Of a DNA stretch of 64,000 nt, positions 39,525-47,099 are shown piece after piece. Numbering within the stretch: the first letter of the stretch is position 1; each line of letters begins with the position of its first letter. The DNA is taken from assembly GCA_002841865.1 (NCBI GenBank), contig PHBD01000011.1:124001-188000 (forward strand). The letters run 5' to 3'. The DNA is from Deltaproteobacteria bacterium HGW-Deltaproteobacteria-19. Its GTDB lineage: Bacteria; Desulfobacterota; Syntrophia; Syntrophales; PHBD01. The notes beneath the pieces were generated by a model. It did not search any database, was not told the origin of the DNA, and was given only the letters and a program-made list of their open reading frames with translations. Both the position numbers and the translations under genes were made by a program.

Positions 39525-40298
39525 ATGATGAGAGAGCAGAAAAGAACGCGGCTGTTTCTCCACCTGAAAAAGTGGCTGGAGCGGGCCGTCCTGGAATACG
39601 GCATGATCGACGAGGGCGACCGGGTTCTCGTCGGGGTATCCGGCGGGGCCGACAGCCTCGTGCTCCTGGATCTCCTGGATTCGCCCATGGTCTTCACGCC
39701 ACCCTTCGCGCTTACGGCGGTCCATATCGACCTGGGCTTCGATCCGGGCGGAGAGGATGTCCGGGCCGTGGAGCAGTGGCTCCAGGGCACGGGCTGCGCA
39801 TACGTCATCGATAAAACCGATTATGGGCCCGTGGCCCACAGCGACGTCAACCGGAAGAATCCCTGCTTCCTCTGCTCGCGGTTGCGGCGGAAACGGATCT
39901 TTGAGATCGCCGAAGAGCGCGGCTGCAACAAGATCGCCTTTGCCCACCACCGGGACGACATCATCGAGACGCTCCTCATCAACCTGTTTTACGGGCGCGA
40001 GATCAGCACCATGATGCCGATGCAGGAATTCTTCGGCGGGAAGCTCCACATCATCCGCCCGCTGGCCTACCTCGAAGAGGGGCTGGTGAAGAAGTACGCC
40101 CGCGAGCAGGGGATTCCCGCCGTGAAAAACCGCTGCCCCACGAGCGACACCTCCAAGCGGAAGTATATTAAAGATCTCCTGACCCGACTGGAGCGAGAAA
40201 ACCCACAGATCCGGCACAACATCAACCTGGCCATGCGGCACGTAAAGCCCGACTACCTTCCCGGTGCGGGCCTGCGGCAGGCATCCGGCCGGCCCTGA
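39525..40298 (+). CDS. tRNA 2-thiocytidine biosynthesis protein TtcA-like ATPase
   Basis: A 257-aa PP-loop ATPase. It has the PP-loop [13 protein letters not shown], the Cys pair in [36 protein letters not shown], and the closing [11 protein letters not shown]. These match the TtcA family, which thiolates C32 of tRNA using an Fe-S cluster; related TtuA-type enzymes thiolate other positions. The cysteines expected to hold the cluster are present. Two consecutive ATGs at 39525 and 39528 are possible starts; the ribosome site is weak. smpB follows 14 bases later. Confidence 0.88.
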   Translation: MMREQKRTRLFLHLKKWLERAVLEYGMIDEGDRVLVGVSGGADSLVLLDLLDSPMVFTPPFALTAVHIDLGFDPGGEDVRAVEQWLQGTGCAYVIDKTDYGPVAHSDVNRKNPCFLCSRLRRKRIFEIAEERGCNKIAFAHHRDDIIETLLINLFYGREISTMMPMQEFFGGKLHIIRPLAYLEEGLVKKYAREQGIPAVKNRCPTSDTSKRKYIKDLLTRLERENPQIRHNINLAMRHVKPDYLPGAGLRQASGRP

Positions 40299-40312
40299 GG
40301 AGCAGAGAAGCC

Positions 40313-40789
40313 ATGGCCAAGAAAAGCGAAGCCGCGGAAAAAAGCATCTGCTCCAACAAGCAGGCGCGACGGAACTATTTCATCGATGAAACCTATGAAG
40401 CCGGGATCGCGCTCGTGGGGACGGAAGTCAAGTCCCTGCGGGAAGGCCGGGCCAACCTGAAGGACAGCTTTGCCTCCGTGAACAACGGGGAGGTGATTCT
40501 CCACGAACTGCACATCAGCCCGTATACCTTTGGAAACCGCTGGAACCACGATCCGCTGCGACCCCGGAAGCTCCTCCTCCACAAACAGGAGATCCGCCGC
40601 CTCTACGGCAAGGCCCGTGAGAGGGGGCTCGCCCTCGTGCCCCTGCGGATGTACTTCAAGAAGGGCAAGGTGAAGGTGGAACTGGGTGTCGGCAGGGGCA
40701 AGAAGCTTTACGACAAGCGGGAAGATCTCCGAGCCCGGGAGGACAAGCGGGACATGGAGCGGGGATTCCGGGATAAGGGCCGGGATTGA
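40313..40789 (+). CDS. smpB: SsrA-binding protein SmpB
   Basis: A 158-aa protein that binds tmRNA and brings it to stalled ribosomes. It starts with a basic, disordered tail, then [20 protein letters not shown] and the OB-fold core [44 protein letters not shown] and [20 protein letters not shown], ending in the KKLYDKRE basic C-terminus. AGGAGCAGAG lies before the ATG. The tmRNA gene is 220 bases downstream, a common arrangement. Confidence 0.97.
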   Translation: MAKKSEAAEKSICSNKQARRNYFIDETYEAGIALVGTEVKSLREGRANLKDSFASVNNGEVILHELHISPYTFGNRWNHDPLRPRKLLLHKQEIRRLYGKARERGLALVPLRMYFKKGKVKVELGVGRGKKLYDKREDLRAREDKRDMERGFRDKGRD

Positions 40790-40952
40790 GCCCGGACCGC
40801 CGCACTCACGGCGTCCCCGGAGGTCGGTGCGTGATTCATGATGCGGCTCGTCGTCTCCATCGGGCCTGCCGATTTCAGACCTGATCGACGTGATGGCCGC
40901 CCCGCTTCGGCCGATCCCGCGTGCCCATCACCGGGGTGGATCGGGATTCTGC

Positions 40953-40980
40953 TTGACGCTGGCCGGATAAAGACTATATT
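40953..40980 (+). promoter_or_regulatory. Promoter of ssrA
   Basis: TTGACG at 40953-40958, a 16-base spacer, and TATATT at 40975-40980, about 30 bases before the mature tmRNA 5' end. Both boxes are close to the sigma-70 consensus. Confidence 0.75.
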
Positions 40981-41009
40981 AACAGTCCGTTCTTTCCACA
41001 TTCAAATAT

Positions 41010-41363
41010 GGGGGCGTCACGGTTTCGACGGGGATCGTTGAAGCTATCAGAAGCGTGCCGAGGTTCCTGCAGGCCTCGTTAAACAGGCAGGAAAACACTT
41101 AGTCGCCAATAACTACGACTACGCACTAGCCGCATAGGCTAGCGTCCTCCCGACCTCGCCTGCTGGGTCGGATGAGGGCGTCATAAAGGCAGGATAACCG
41201 ACTTCCTCTGCCTGGGGGGAAGGGGGCGAAAATCTAAACAGGCTAGCCCGCACCCATCCTGCCTCTGGGAGGGGTGACGGTCGAAACCAAATCAGAGGAT
41301 GCGCACGGAGAAACTGAAGTGGAAGGTTTCCGGACGCGGGTTCGACTCCCGCCGCCTCCACCA
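41010..41363 (+). ncRNA. ssrA: Transfer-messenger RNA (tmRNA)
   Basis: The 354-base RNA starts GGGGGCG and ends CGCCTCCACCA, which pair as a tRNA acceptor with one G-T. The T-arm reads GCGGGTTCGACTCCCGC, and the CCA is encoded. The 5' part GGTTTCGACGGG is typical of bacterial tmRNA. The open frame after the resume codon runs 41105-41137: GCC AAT AAC TAC GAC TAC, then GCA CTA GCC GCA TAG. It encodes the tag ANNYDYALAA, a normal degradation tag. It is in one piece, not permuted. Confidence 0.97.
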
Positions 41364-41369
41364 TAAATT

Positions 41370-41440
41370 CAAGCACTTAGATCGTTTTCCCCGCTGTCAG
41401 CTCCTTTTCGTTTTGTCGAGAGAAACGATCTTTGTGCTTG
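41370..41440. repeat. Long imperfect inverted repeat directly after ssrA
   Basis: The 18-base arm at 41370-41387 (caagcacttagatcgttt) matches the reverse complement of 41423-41440 with two mismatches. The loop is 35 bases and partly T-rich. It begins 7 bases after the tmRNA CCA. It could be the ssrA terminator/processing structure or the end of an inserted element. Confidence 0.8.
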
Positions 41441-41517
41441 TCCGTAAACCGAACTCAAATCGTCATTCAAATCGCATATCTATTCTTAACGCAATTATTG
41501 AAAGGAAGGGAACATCC

Positions 41518-42075
41518 ATGAAGAAAGAGGATACGATTGTCTTTAGCGGCGGTGCAAAGGGAGCGGAAGCGGAATTTGGGGCAAATGCCGAAAAATATGG
41601 AATCGAAGAGGTGAACTTCACCTTTGACGGACACACCATCGCACGGACCAGAGGCCTGCGATTCCTGAATCACGAGGAATTGAAAAACGGCGACGTCTCC
41701 CTCGAATACGTCTCCAAGCTGATGAATCGCCGTTACACGGATAACACGACAATCCGCAAGATTTTGCAGACCATCTGGTATCAGGTCAATAACGGACAGG
41801 AAATATTTGTCATCGGAGAAATACTGGAAGACAACACGGTAAAGGGCGGTACCGGATGGGGTGCGGAATTCAGCAAACTCTGCAACAAGCCTCTGCATGT
41901 ATTTGATCAGAAACGTAATGCATGGTTTACCTGGGCTAAGACGGAATGGGTCAAGCGGGAAAAAGGCGACGAGCCCGTCATCGACAACATTCATTTCGCT
42001 GGTACCGGAACGCGCTTTTTGGAGGAAAACGGAAAGAAGGCAATTGCAGAGTTATTCGCCAGAACATTCTGCTGA
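41518..42075 (+). CDS. Uncharacterised protein, possible SLOG/YpsA-like Rossmann fold
   Basis: A 185-aa protein, AT-richer than the rest of the window. The ATG at 41518 follows GAAAGGAAGGGAA. I do not recognise the family with certainty. Near the N-terminus, IVFSGGAKGAEAEFG looks like the glycine-rich loop of SLOG/YpsA-type nucleotide-binding proteins. Toward the end, GGTGWGAEFSKLCNKPLHVF, followed by a Trp/Phe-rich strand, resembles their second conserved segment. SLOG proteins bind nucleotides or derivatives and occur in conflict systems. It lies immediately after ssrA, a common integration site, with a helicase remnant downstream. No functional call is justified. Confidence 0.65.
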   Translation: MKKEDTIVFSGGAKGAEAEFGANAEKYGIEEVNFTFDGHTIARTRGLRFLNHEELKNGDVSLEYVSKLMNRRYTDNTTIRKILQTIWYQVNNGQEIFVIGEILEDNTVKGGTGWGAEFSKLCNKPLHVFDQKRNAWFTWAKTEWVKREKGDEPVIDNIHFAGTGTRFLEENGKKAIAELFARTFC

Positions 42076-42262
42076 AAAGGGATCCCGGCAGCAATGGACG
42101 TTTTTCAAAAGCCGATCATCTTGAATCCTTCATCCAAGGCTATCAGGAACGGTCGACAAGCGTGGTTTTGGAGCGATTCCTCTACCATGATTTCAAGAAG
42201 TCAATTACATCCCGAATTTTCAATTCATTGTCAAAAGCAGCAACTTTGCCCGCCTCGCAGGG

Positions 42263-42291
42263 GGTGGGGGCAGCGATTGTCTGCCCCCACC
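42263..42291. repeat. 11-bp perfect inverted repeat, GTGGGGGCAG type
   Basis: GGTGGGGGCAG at 42263-42273 pairs with CTGCCCCCACC at 42281-42291 across a 7-base loop. It sits between the SLOG-like gene and the helicase remnant. There is no T-run, so it is more likely a mobile-element or repeat hairpin than a terminator. Confidence 0.75.
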
Positions 42292-42465
42292 TTGCCAGAT
42301 GAGGAAATCGATCACTGCTTTGTCCTGCATGGGCGGTTATCCAGAAAACAAAGGACAACGATTCTTACCAGGCTCGAGGAAATGGACAGCTCTGCTCCTC
42401 AGCAAGGGCTCGTTTCCTTTGGCCGCCGCTACCCTGCTTCACCAGCTCATGGACGAGTTTGAGAA
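42292..42465 (+). pseudogene. Helicase-like remnant
   Basis: This short open stretch encodes DHCFVLHGRLSRKQR, close to the LHG-x4-KQR segment in the C-terminal RecA domain of SF2 helicases of the restriction/TOTE type. The next expected motif (an ATG/GEGFD segment) is missing. A similar reading continues in another frame as ALLLSKGSF, which suggests a frameshift. There is no upstream helicase core. I read this as a decayed fragment; it could also be chance similarity. Confidence 0.4.
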
Positions 42466-42535
42466 GAAGATCCTTCGCATTTGACAAACCAAACCGTGTC
42501 TTTTATGTTTCGATGAGAGTGAAGGGGAGAGAATT

Positions 42536-43264
42536 ATGGGCAATTCTACGAATGGACACATAGCAACGCTCACCCGCAGGCTCTTCATTAAGGCATCAGC
42601 ATTCTTCTGGCTTGTCATTGCCACTCCTAAAACCGTCTGGTCTTTCTTCATAAGGGGAATGCAGACCAGGACTGTTGAAGGCGGCACTTTTCTGTTTGAT
42701 CCGGGCAGCGGAACCATACGGTGGAGCAACAACCCCGCTGTTAAAGAGCCTTACTGGTTGGTCGTGGAGGGTTTGGTGGAGAAACCGAAACGTTTTTCCT
42801 ACAAAGACCTTCAGGCCTTCCCGCAGGTTGTTCAAACGTCTGATTTCCATTGCGTTGAGGGCTGGTCAGTCAAGAATATCCGCTGGGGAGGTATCCGTTT
42901 TGCAGAGATTGGAAAGATCGTGTTGCCGAAACCGGAGGCACGTTACGCGATCATCCATTCGCTGGGCAAAACATCAGAGCCCGCTCAGGGAATCGACCAT
43001 TATATCGAGTGCCTTCCTCTTGAAAAACTTCTCGACCCCGGGAAAAAGTGTCTATTGGCCTTGACCATGGATGGCAAACCCCTGACATTTGACCGGGGCA
43101 GTCCGCTTCGCGTCATCTCACCGTATGATCTTGGTTACAAGGGCTCGAAATATGTGAACCGAATTGTATTCTCCTCGAAACAGACATCGGGCTGGTGGAC
43201 TCTTGCAAATCCGATCTATCCGGTGGAGGCGCCAGTTCCTGCGGAACGGCTCAAAAGCGGTTAG
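42536..43264 (+). CDS. Tat-exported sulfite-oxidase-type molybdopterin protein
   Basis: A 242-aa periplasmic protein. TRRLFIKASAFFW at the N-terminus is a twin-arginine signal. The body has the sulfite oxidase/YedY fold. The molybdenum ligand Cys106 lies in DFHCVEGWSVKNIRWGG, followed by YIECLPLEKLLDP and GSPLRVISPYDLGYKGSKYV, the standard Moco-binding surface. GGGGAGAG lies before the ATG. YedY-type enzymes usually pair with a membrane cytochrome (YedZ) or reduce methionine sulfoxide; no partner is visible here, and its substrate is unknown. Confidence 0.85.
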   Translation: MGNSTNGHIATLTRRLFIKASAFFWLVIATPKTVWSFFIRGMQTRTVEGGTFLFDPGSGTIRWSNNPAVKEPYWLVVEGLVEKPKRFSYKDLQAFPQVVQTSDFHCVEGWSVKNIRWGGIRFAEIGKIVLPKPEARYAIIHSLGKTSEPAQGIDHYIECLPLEKLLDPGKKCLLALTMDGKPLTFDRGSPLRVISPYDLGYKGSKYVNRIVFSSKQTSGWWTLANPIYPVEAPVPAERLKSG

Positions 43265-43299
43265 GGTTAGGGTTTCCTCATTTCATACTTTCGTATCCG

Positions 43300-43935
43300 C
43301 TATTGTTGGCGTATCTGAGGTTTCACGACGTCCATCCCCTCGACAAACGCCTTCAGGTTGACCTCCAGTTTGTCTCCCGAAAGGGTCTGCTCCATGACCG
43401 CCTTGAAATTGTCAAGGGTGAGGGGAAGGGCGCCGGTGCCCGCCAAGGCGCCGATCATGACGATGTTCGCAAGAATGGGGTTCCCCAGCCGGATGGCCAT
43501 GTCGGTGGCGTCGATCAGCCGGACTTGCGCCGACAGCTCCTCCAGCGACGTTCTGATTTCATCCAGGGAGGGGTAACTCAGTTCTCCCGTGATGACGCCA
43601 ACCGGATAAACCGGCCGGGTGTTTGACAGAACGATCACGCCGGGATGTCCGTATGCCGCCAACACACGGACGGCCTCCGCCGGCTCCAGAGCGACCACGA
43701 CGTCGGCTTTCCCTCTCGGGATCTGGGGGCTCCACGTCCCCTGCGCGGAAACGCGAATGTGGCTCATCACGGAGCCGCCCCGCTGGGAGGCGCCGAAGGT
43801 CTCGCCGATCGTCACCGTCAGGCCCCTGTTCACCAGCATGCCCGACAAGACACGGGAGGCCATGACGTTTCCCTGGCCGCCGACTCCGGTGATGATGAGA
43901 TTGTAAGGATCCCGTGGCAGTTGCAGAGTTCCCAT
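43300..43935 (-). CDS. iorB: Indolepyruvate:ferredoxin oxidoreductase subunit beta
   Basis: The gamma-domain subunit of a 2-oxoacid:ferredoxin oxidoreductase that oxidises aryl-pyruvates to the acyl-CoA with CoA and ferredoxin. It is 211 aa. Conserved segments are IITGVGGQGNVMASRVLSGM, GETFGASQRGGSVMSHIR, PRGKADVVVALEPAEAVRVL and NIVMIGALAGTGALPL. The ATG at 43935 (GTG at 43941 is also possible) follows AAGGAGGTGG and overlaps the iorA stop, so the two are coupled. Confidence 0.92.
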   Translation of the reverse strand: MGTLQLPRDPYNLIITGVGGQGNVMASRVLSGMLVNRGLTVTIGETFGASQRGGSVMSHIRVSAQGTWSPQIPRGKADVVVALEPAEAVRVLAAYGHPGVIVLSNTRPVYPVGVITGELSYPSLDEIRTSLEELSAQVRLIDATDMAIRLGNPILANIVMIGALAGTGALPLTLDNFKAVMEQTLSGDKLEVNLKAFVEGMDVVKPQIRQQ

Positions 43936-43937
43936 GA

Positions 43938-45872
43938 TCACGCCACCTCCTTCCGGATGGCCGATTGCGGGCAGACCTGCGTGCAGACGCCGCAGCCGGC
44001 GCACAGGACTTCGTCCACGCGGGCCCGCCGGTTCTCCGTGTCCCACACCAGGGCTGGGCAGCGGAAAATACGGGTGCACAGGCGGTTGCAGCCGCAGTCT
44101 TCCCCGATGCAGAGGGCCTCGTCCACGCGGACGTTGTATTGCCTGATCCCTCTCTTCTCCGGAGAGAGTGCGCATTTCTGCCTCAGGATCAGGACCTTGA
44201 CCCCCTCTTCATCCTCCATCAGCCGGTTCAGCGTTTCCCTGGTCTCGGCAAAGTCGAAGGGATCGCCGATTTCGACCTTGGCGCCGATAGCGGCGCAGAT
44301 CTTCGCGATGTCCACGTCCGGTGCCTCCTGGCCCATGGCGTTGACGCAGAGGCCCGGGTGGGACTGGAATCCAGTCATGGCCGTGCCGCTGTTGTCGAGG
44401 ATGATCATCGTGATGTTAGACCGGTGGTGAACGGCGTTGACCAGGGCGGGCATGGCGGCGTGGAAGAAAGTGGAATCCCCGCACACCGACAGGACCGGCC
44501 TGTTCAGGCCGAAGGGGCCGAGCTTCCCGAAACCGCTGGCCACGCCCGTTCCGGACCCCATGGAATGGAGGGTCTTGAGCGTGCCCGCGCCGCCGGGAAA
44601 GACATCCAGGGTGTAGCAGCCGATGTCCCCGCAGACGAAGCCGTCCCGGTCGTCCATCTTCAGGGCCGTGCGGATGTTCCAGTAGGAGGCGCGGTGGGGG
44701 CACCCGGGGCAGAAGGCCAGACCACGCTGGGGCGCATTGGCCAATGCCGCTGCCTGTGCCTTTTTCTCATACTCCGGGTCGGCGGCCTGGTAGGGGACAT
44801 CCAGGATCCGGCTTAGCGCCCCGATCACAAGGTCCGGCGAAAGCTCGCCCCGCATGGGGATCGTCCCGTCGTTCTTCCCGTAGAAGGTCTTGATCCCGAT
44901 TTCCTTTGCCTCTTCGGCGGCGATGACCTTAACGTTCTCCTCCAGGAAGGTCAGCACCTCCTCCACGATCAGGATCCTGTCCGACCGTACGAGGTATTTT
45001 TTCAGCAGGTTCGGCGGCAGGGGCCAGGTCGTTCCCAGCTTCAGAAGCCCGACCCGGCCCTGGAGATTCAGCGCCTGGACGGCCTCGCGACTATAGAGGG
45101 TGCAGGCGCTGCTGGTGACGATCAGGACCTCCGGCCTGTCCGGCCCTTCGTACGTGTTGAAGGGGCTCCGCTCGAACAGATCCCGGGCCTTCGCGATTCT
45201 TTCCTGCTGCAGGCCGTGCTTGACGGCAACGGGCATGCTCAGGACGGGGCCTTCGTTGGGATCCAGCATGGACCCGTCGGCCTTGAATTCGGCACGCGGG
45301 GTCCCTTCCGGAAGCGCTCCCAGGCGGACATTGCCGCTGGCGTGGGACATCCTGGTGACGCTGCGCAGCATGACCAGAGTCCCGAGATCCTCGGAGAGAT
45401 CGAAGGCCCACTTCGTCATGTCTTTGGCTTCCTGGAAGTCCCCCGGCTCCAGGAGAGGAATCTCGATCATGCGGGCGAAATGCCGCGACTCCCCCTCGTT
45501 CACACTGGAGAGGGCGCCCGGATCGTCGCAGGTGACCAGGATCATCCCGCCCCGGGTGCCGGAGCCGGCGAGGTGGAGCAGGAAATCGGAGGCCACGTTC
45601 ACGCCGTTCTGCTTCATGACACAGAGGGTGCGGAGGCCGGCAAAGGAAGCGGCGGCGGCGACCTCCAGGGCCACCTTTTCGTTGGTCGACCATTCCACGT
45701 ACAGGTTTCGCTCCTCGGCAACCCGGGCCAGATTCTCCAGGATTTCCGAGGACGGTGTTCCGGGATAGCCCGCCGCCACGCTCATCCCCGCCTCCAGGGC
45801 GCCCCGGGCGATGGCCTCGTTTCCCATCAAGAGATGGCTGCTGCCTTCTGCCGCCTCCAGCAATACAGACAT
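43938..45872 (-). CDS. iorA: Indolepyruvate:ferredoxin oxidoreductase subunit alpha
   Basis: A 644-aa catalytic subunit. It has the pyrimidine-binding region near the N-terminus, the TPP-binding region in the second half with GDIGCYTLDVFPGGAGTLKT, VCGDSTFFHAAMPALVNAVH and TMIILDNSGTAMTGFQ, and C-terminal ferredoxin-type clusters (CIGEDCGCNRLC and CAGCGVCTQVCPQSAI). AGGAGG lies before the ATG at 45872. Coupled to iorB, it would give reduced ferredoxin from amino-acid-derived oxoacids, or run in the synthetic direction. The gene just upstream, an F420-hydrogenase-beta homologue, is broken. Confidence 0.94.
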   Translation of the reverse strand: MSVLLEAAEGSSHLLMGNEAIARGALEAGMSVAAGYPGTPSSEILENLARVAEERNLYVEWSTNEKVALEVAAAASFAGLRTLCVMKQNGVNVASDFLLHLAGSGTRGGMILVTCDDPGALSSVNEGESRHFARMIEIPLLEPGDFQEAKDMTKWAFDLSEDLGTLVMLRSVTRMSHASGNVRLGALPEGTPRAEFKADGSMLDPNEGPVLSMPVAVKHGLQQERIAKARDLFERSPFNTYEGPDRPEVLIVTSSACTLYSREAVQALNLQGRVGLLKLGTTWPLPPNLLKKYLVRSDRILIVEEVLTFLEENVKVIAAEEAKEIGIKTFYGKNDGTIPMRGELSPDLVIGALSRILDVPYQAADPEYEKKAQAAALANAPQRGLAFCPGCPHRASYWNIRTALKMDDRDGFVCGDIGCYTLDVFPGGAGTLKTLHSMGSGTGVASGFGKLGPFGLNRPVLSVCGDSTFFHAAMPALVNAVHHRSNITMIILDNSGTAMTGFQSHPGLCVNAMGQEAPDVDIAKICAAIGAKVEIGDPFDFAETRETLNRLMEDEEGVKVLILRQKCALSPEKRGIRQYNVRVDEALCIGEDCGCNRLCTRIFRCPALVWDTENRRARVDEVLCAGCGVCTQVCPQSAIRKEVA

Positions 45873-45880
45873 GTTTCCTC

Positions 45881-46971
45881 CTAAGAACAGAGCGTGGCAA
45901 GCACGCGGTCCTGCGCGTCCAGGTAGAGCAGGTCGCCGGAGCAGCCGCTTTTCTCCGCCAGGTTTTTCAGGGCCTCTTTCTTCTTGGTCCGCGCGGCCTC
46001 TTTCAGCATCTCCAGGTTTCCCGCAGGGACGTCGTGAAATTCGAGGACGCCCCTTTTTCTCGCCAGATCAAGGAGAGCCGCTCCGGCAGCGGTCCGGACG
46101 ATGACCTGGTTCCAGGATCGCGTTTCCTCCCAGCTTCCGCCCAGGCGTGCCGAGCCGACGGAAAGATCCGCATACTCGGCCGTCGTATCGATGCAGTACC
46201 GGCAGGACTCCCGGATGCAGTCCCGGATTTCCTCCATCGGAAACGTCCTCTTGCCATCGTCGAGATACACCTCGAGGACGCCTTCGCCCGGAGGAATCTC
46301 CATACCCCGGATTCGGTCGAGCCCAACGCTCTTTTGCAGCAGGCCGGTCAGCTTCGACCAGGAAAGGGTGAATCCGCAGTACAGGCCGATCACGAGCTTC
46401 AGCTTGTCGATCGGGTTTGAGCCGCTGTCCAGTTTCGGCTTGAGGCGCATTTTGGCCAGGGCGAAGGCCTGGCAGGGCGTGGCGACGACGCCGATCTTCT
46501 CGCTCATACCCCGTGCCGTTCGATTGAATTCGGCCACCGTCGGGGAGACAATGAACTTGCTTTTTGACCGCTTCCAGACCTCCGTGGGTTCGTGAACGGC
46601 GGTGCCGGAGTGGAGGAATCGCTCCCGGCCCTCGGCGACGACGGCGGCGAAGCGTTTCCAGACGAGGCCTGCTCGCGAAGCCGGGCGTCGGCGGCGCGGA
46701 CGATGTGGAAGGCCCTGACCGGTCCTATTTCCGGGGTGAGCTCGGCCTCCTGGAACAGCAGCCTTCGCATCTCCTCGAGATCCGCCGGTGTCCGGGGGCA
46801 GAAGGCATAGCAGCGGCCCGCCTTGATATCGCAAGGATTCAGGACGATCGTCCGGTCATGGTAGTAGGTCTGATAAGGGCAGAGATTGACGCAGGCCCCG
46901 CATCCCGTGCAGAGCCCGGCGTCCCGGACCTGCTCCCCGAGTTCCTTCTGTCCCCTGATCTCGCGTGCCAT
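45881..46971 (-). pseudogene. Coenzyme F420 hydrogenase/dehydrogenase beta-subunit family gene, frameshifted
   Basis: Two parts of one protein are in different frames. The N-terminal part (start ATG 46971, GGAGG upstream) has the ferredoxin clusters LCTGCGACVNLCPYQ and CYAFCPRTPADLEEM, and runs to about DARLREQASSG. The C-terminal part is read in another frame: AAVVAEGRERF, SKSKFIVSPTVAEFNRTARG, GVVATPCQAFALAKMRL and so on to 45881. Homologues have a GG-x-VTALL segment at the join near 46650-46672; it is missing here. A deletion of a non-multiple of three would explain both the loss and the frame change. It is 8 bases from iorA and reads as the first gene of that operon. Confidence 0.8.
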
Positions 46972-47099
46972 CGCTGCGGTCCTCCCCTGTTTTGTACGTT
47001 CCCTGATATTTCGGCAGTCGTTTCGATATCACACTCGGCGGAATGGGAACAACGAGCAAAGTGCGATCTTAAAGGGTTCGGATTGGAAAGAAATAAGGC

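Noticed and set aside
41010-41363. ssrA as an active attachment site with an intact element
   Set aside because: No integrase and no exact repeat of the tmRNA 3' end were found nearby, so only an islet is suggested.
42292-42465. A full helicase gene after the SLOG-like gene
   Set aside because: Only one helicase-like motif is present, the next is in another frame, and no core is upstream. It is kept as a remnant only.
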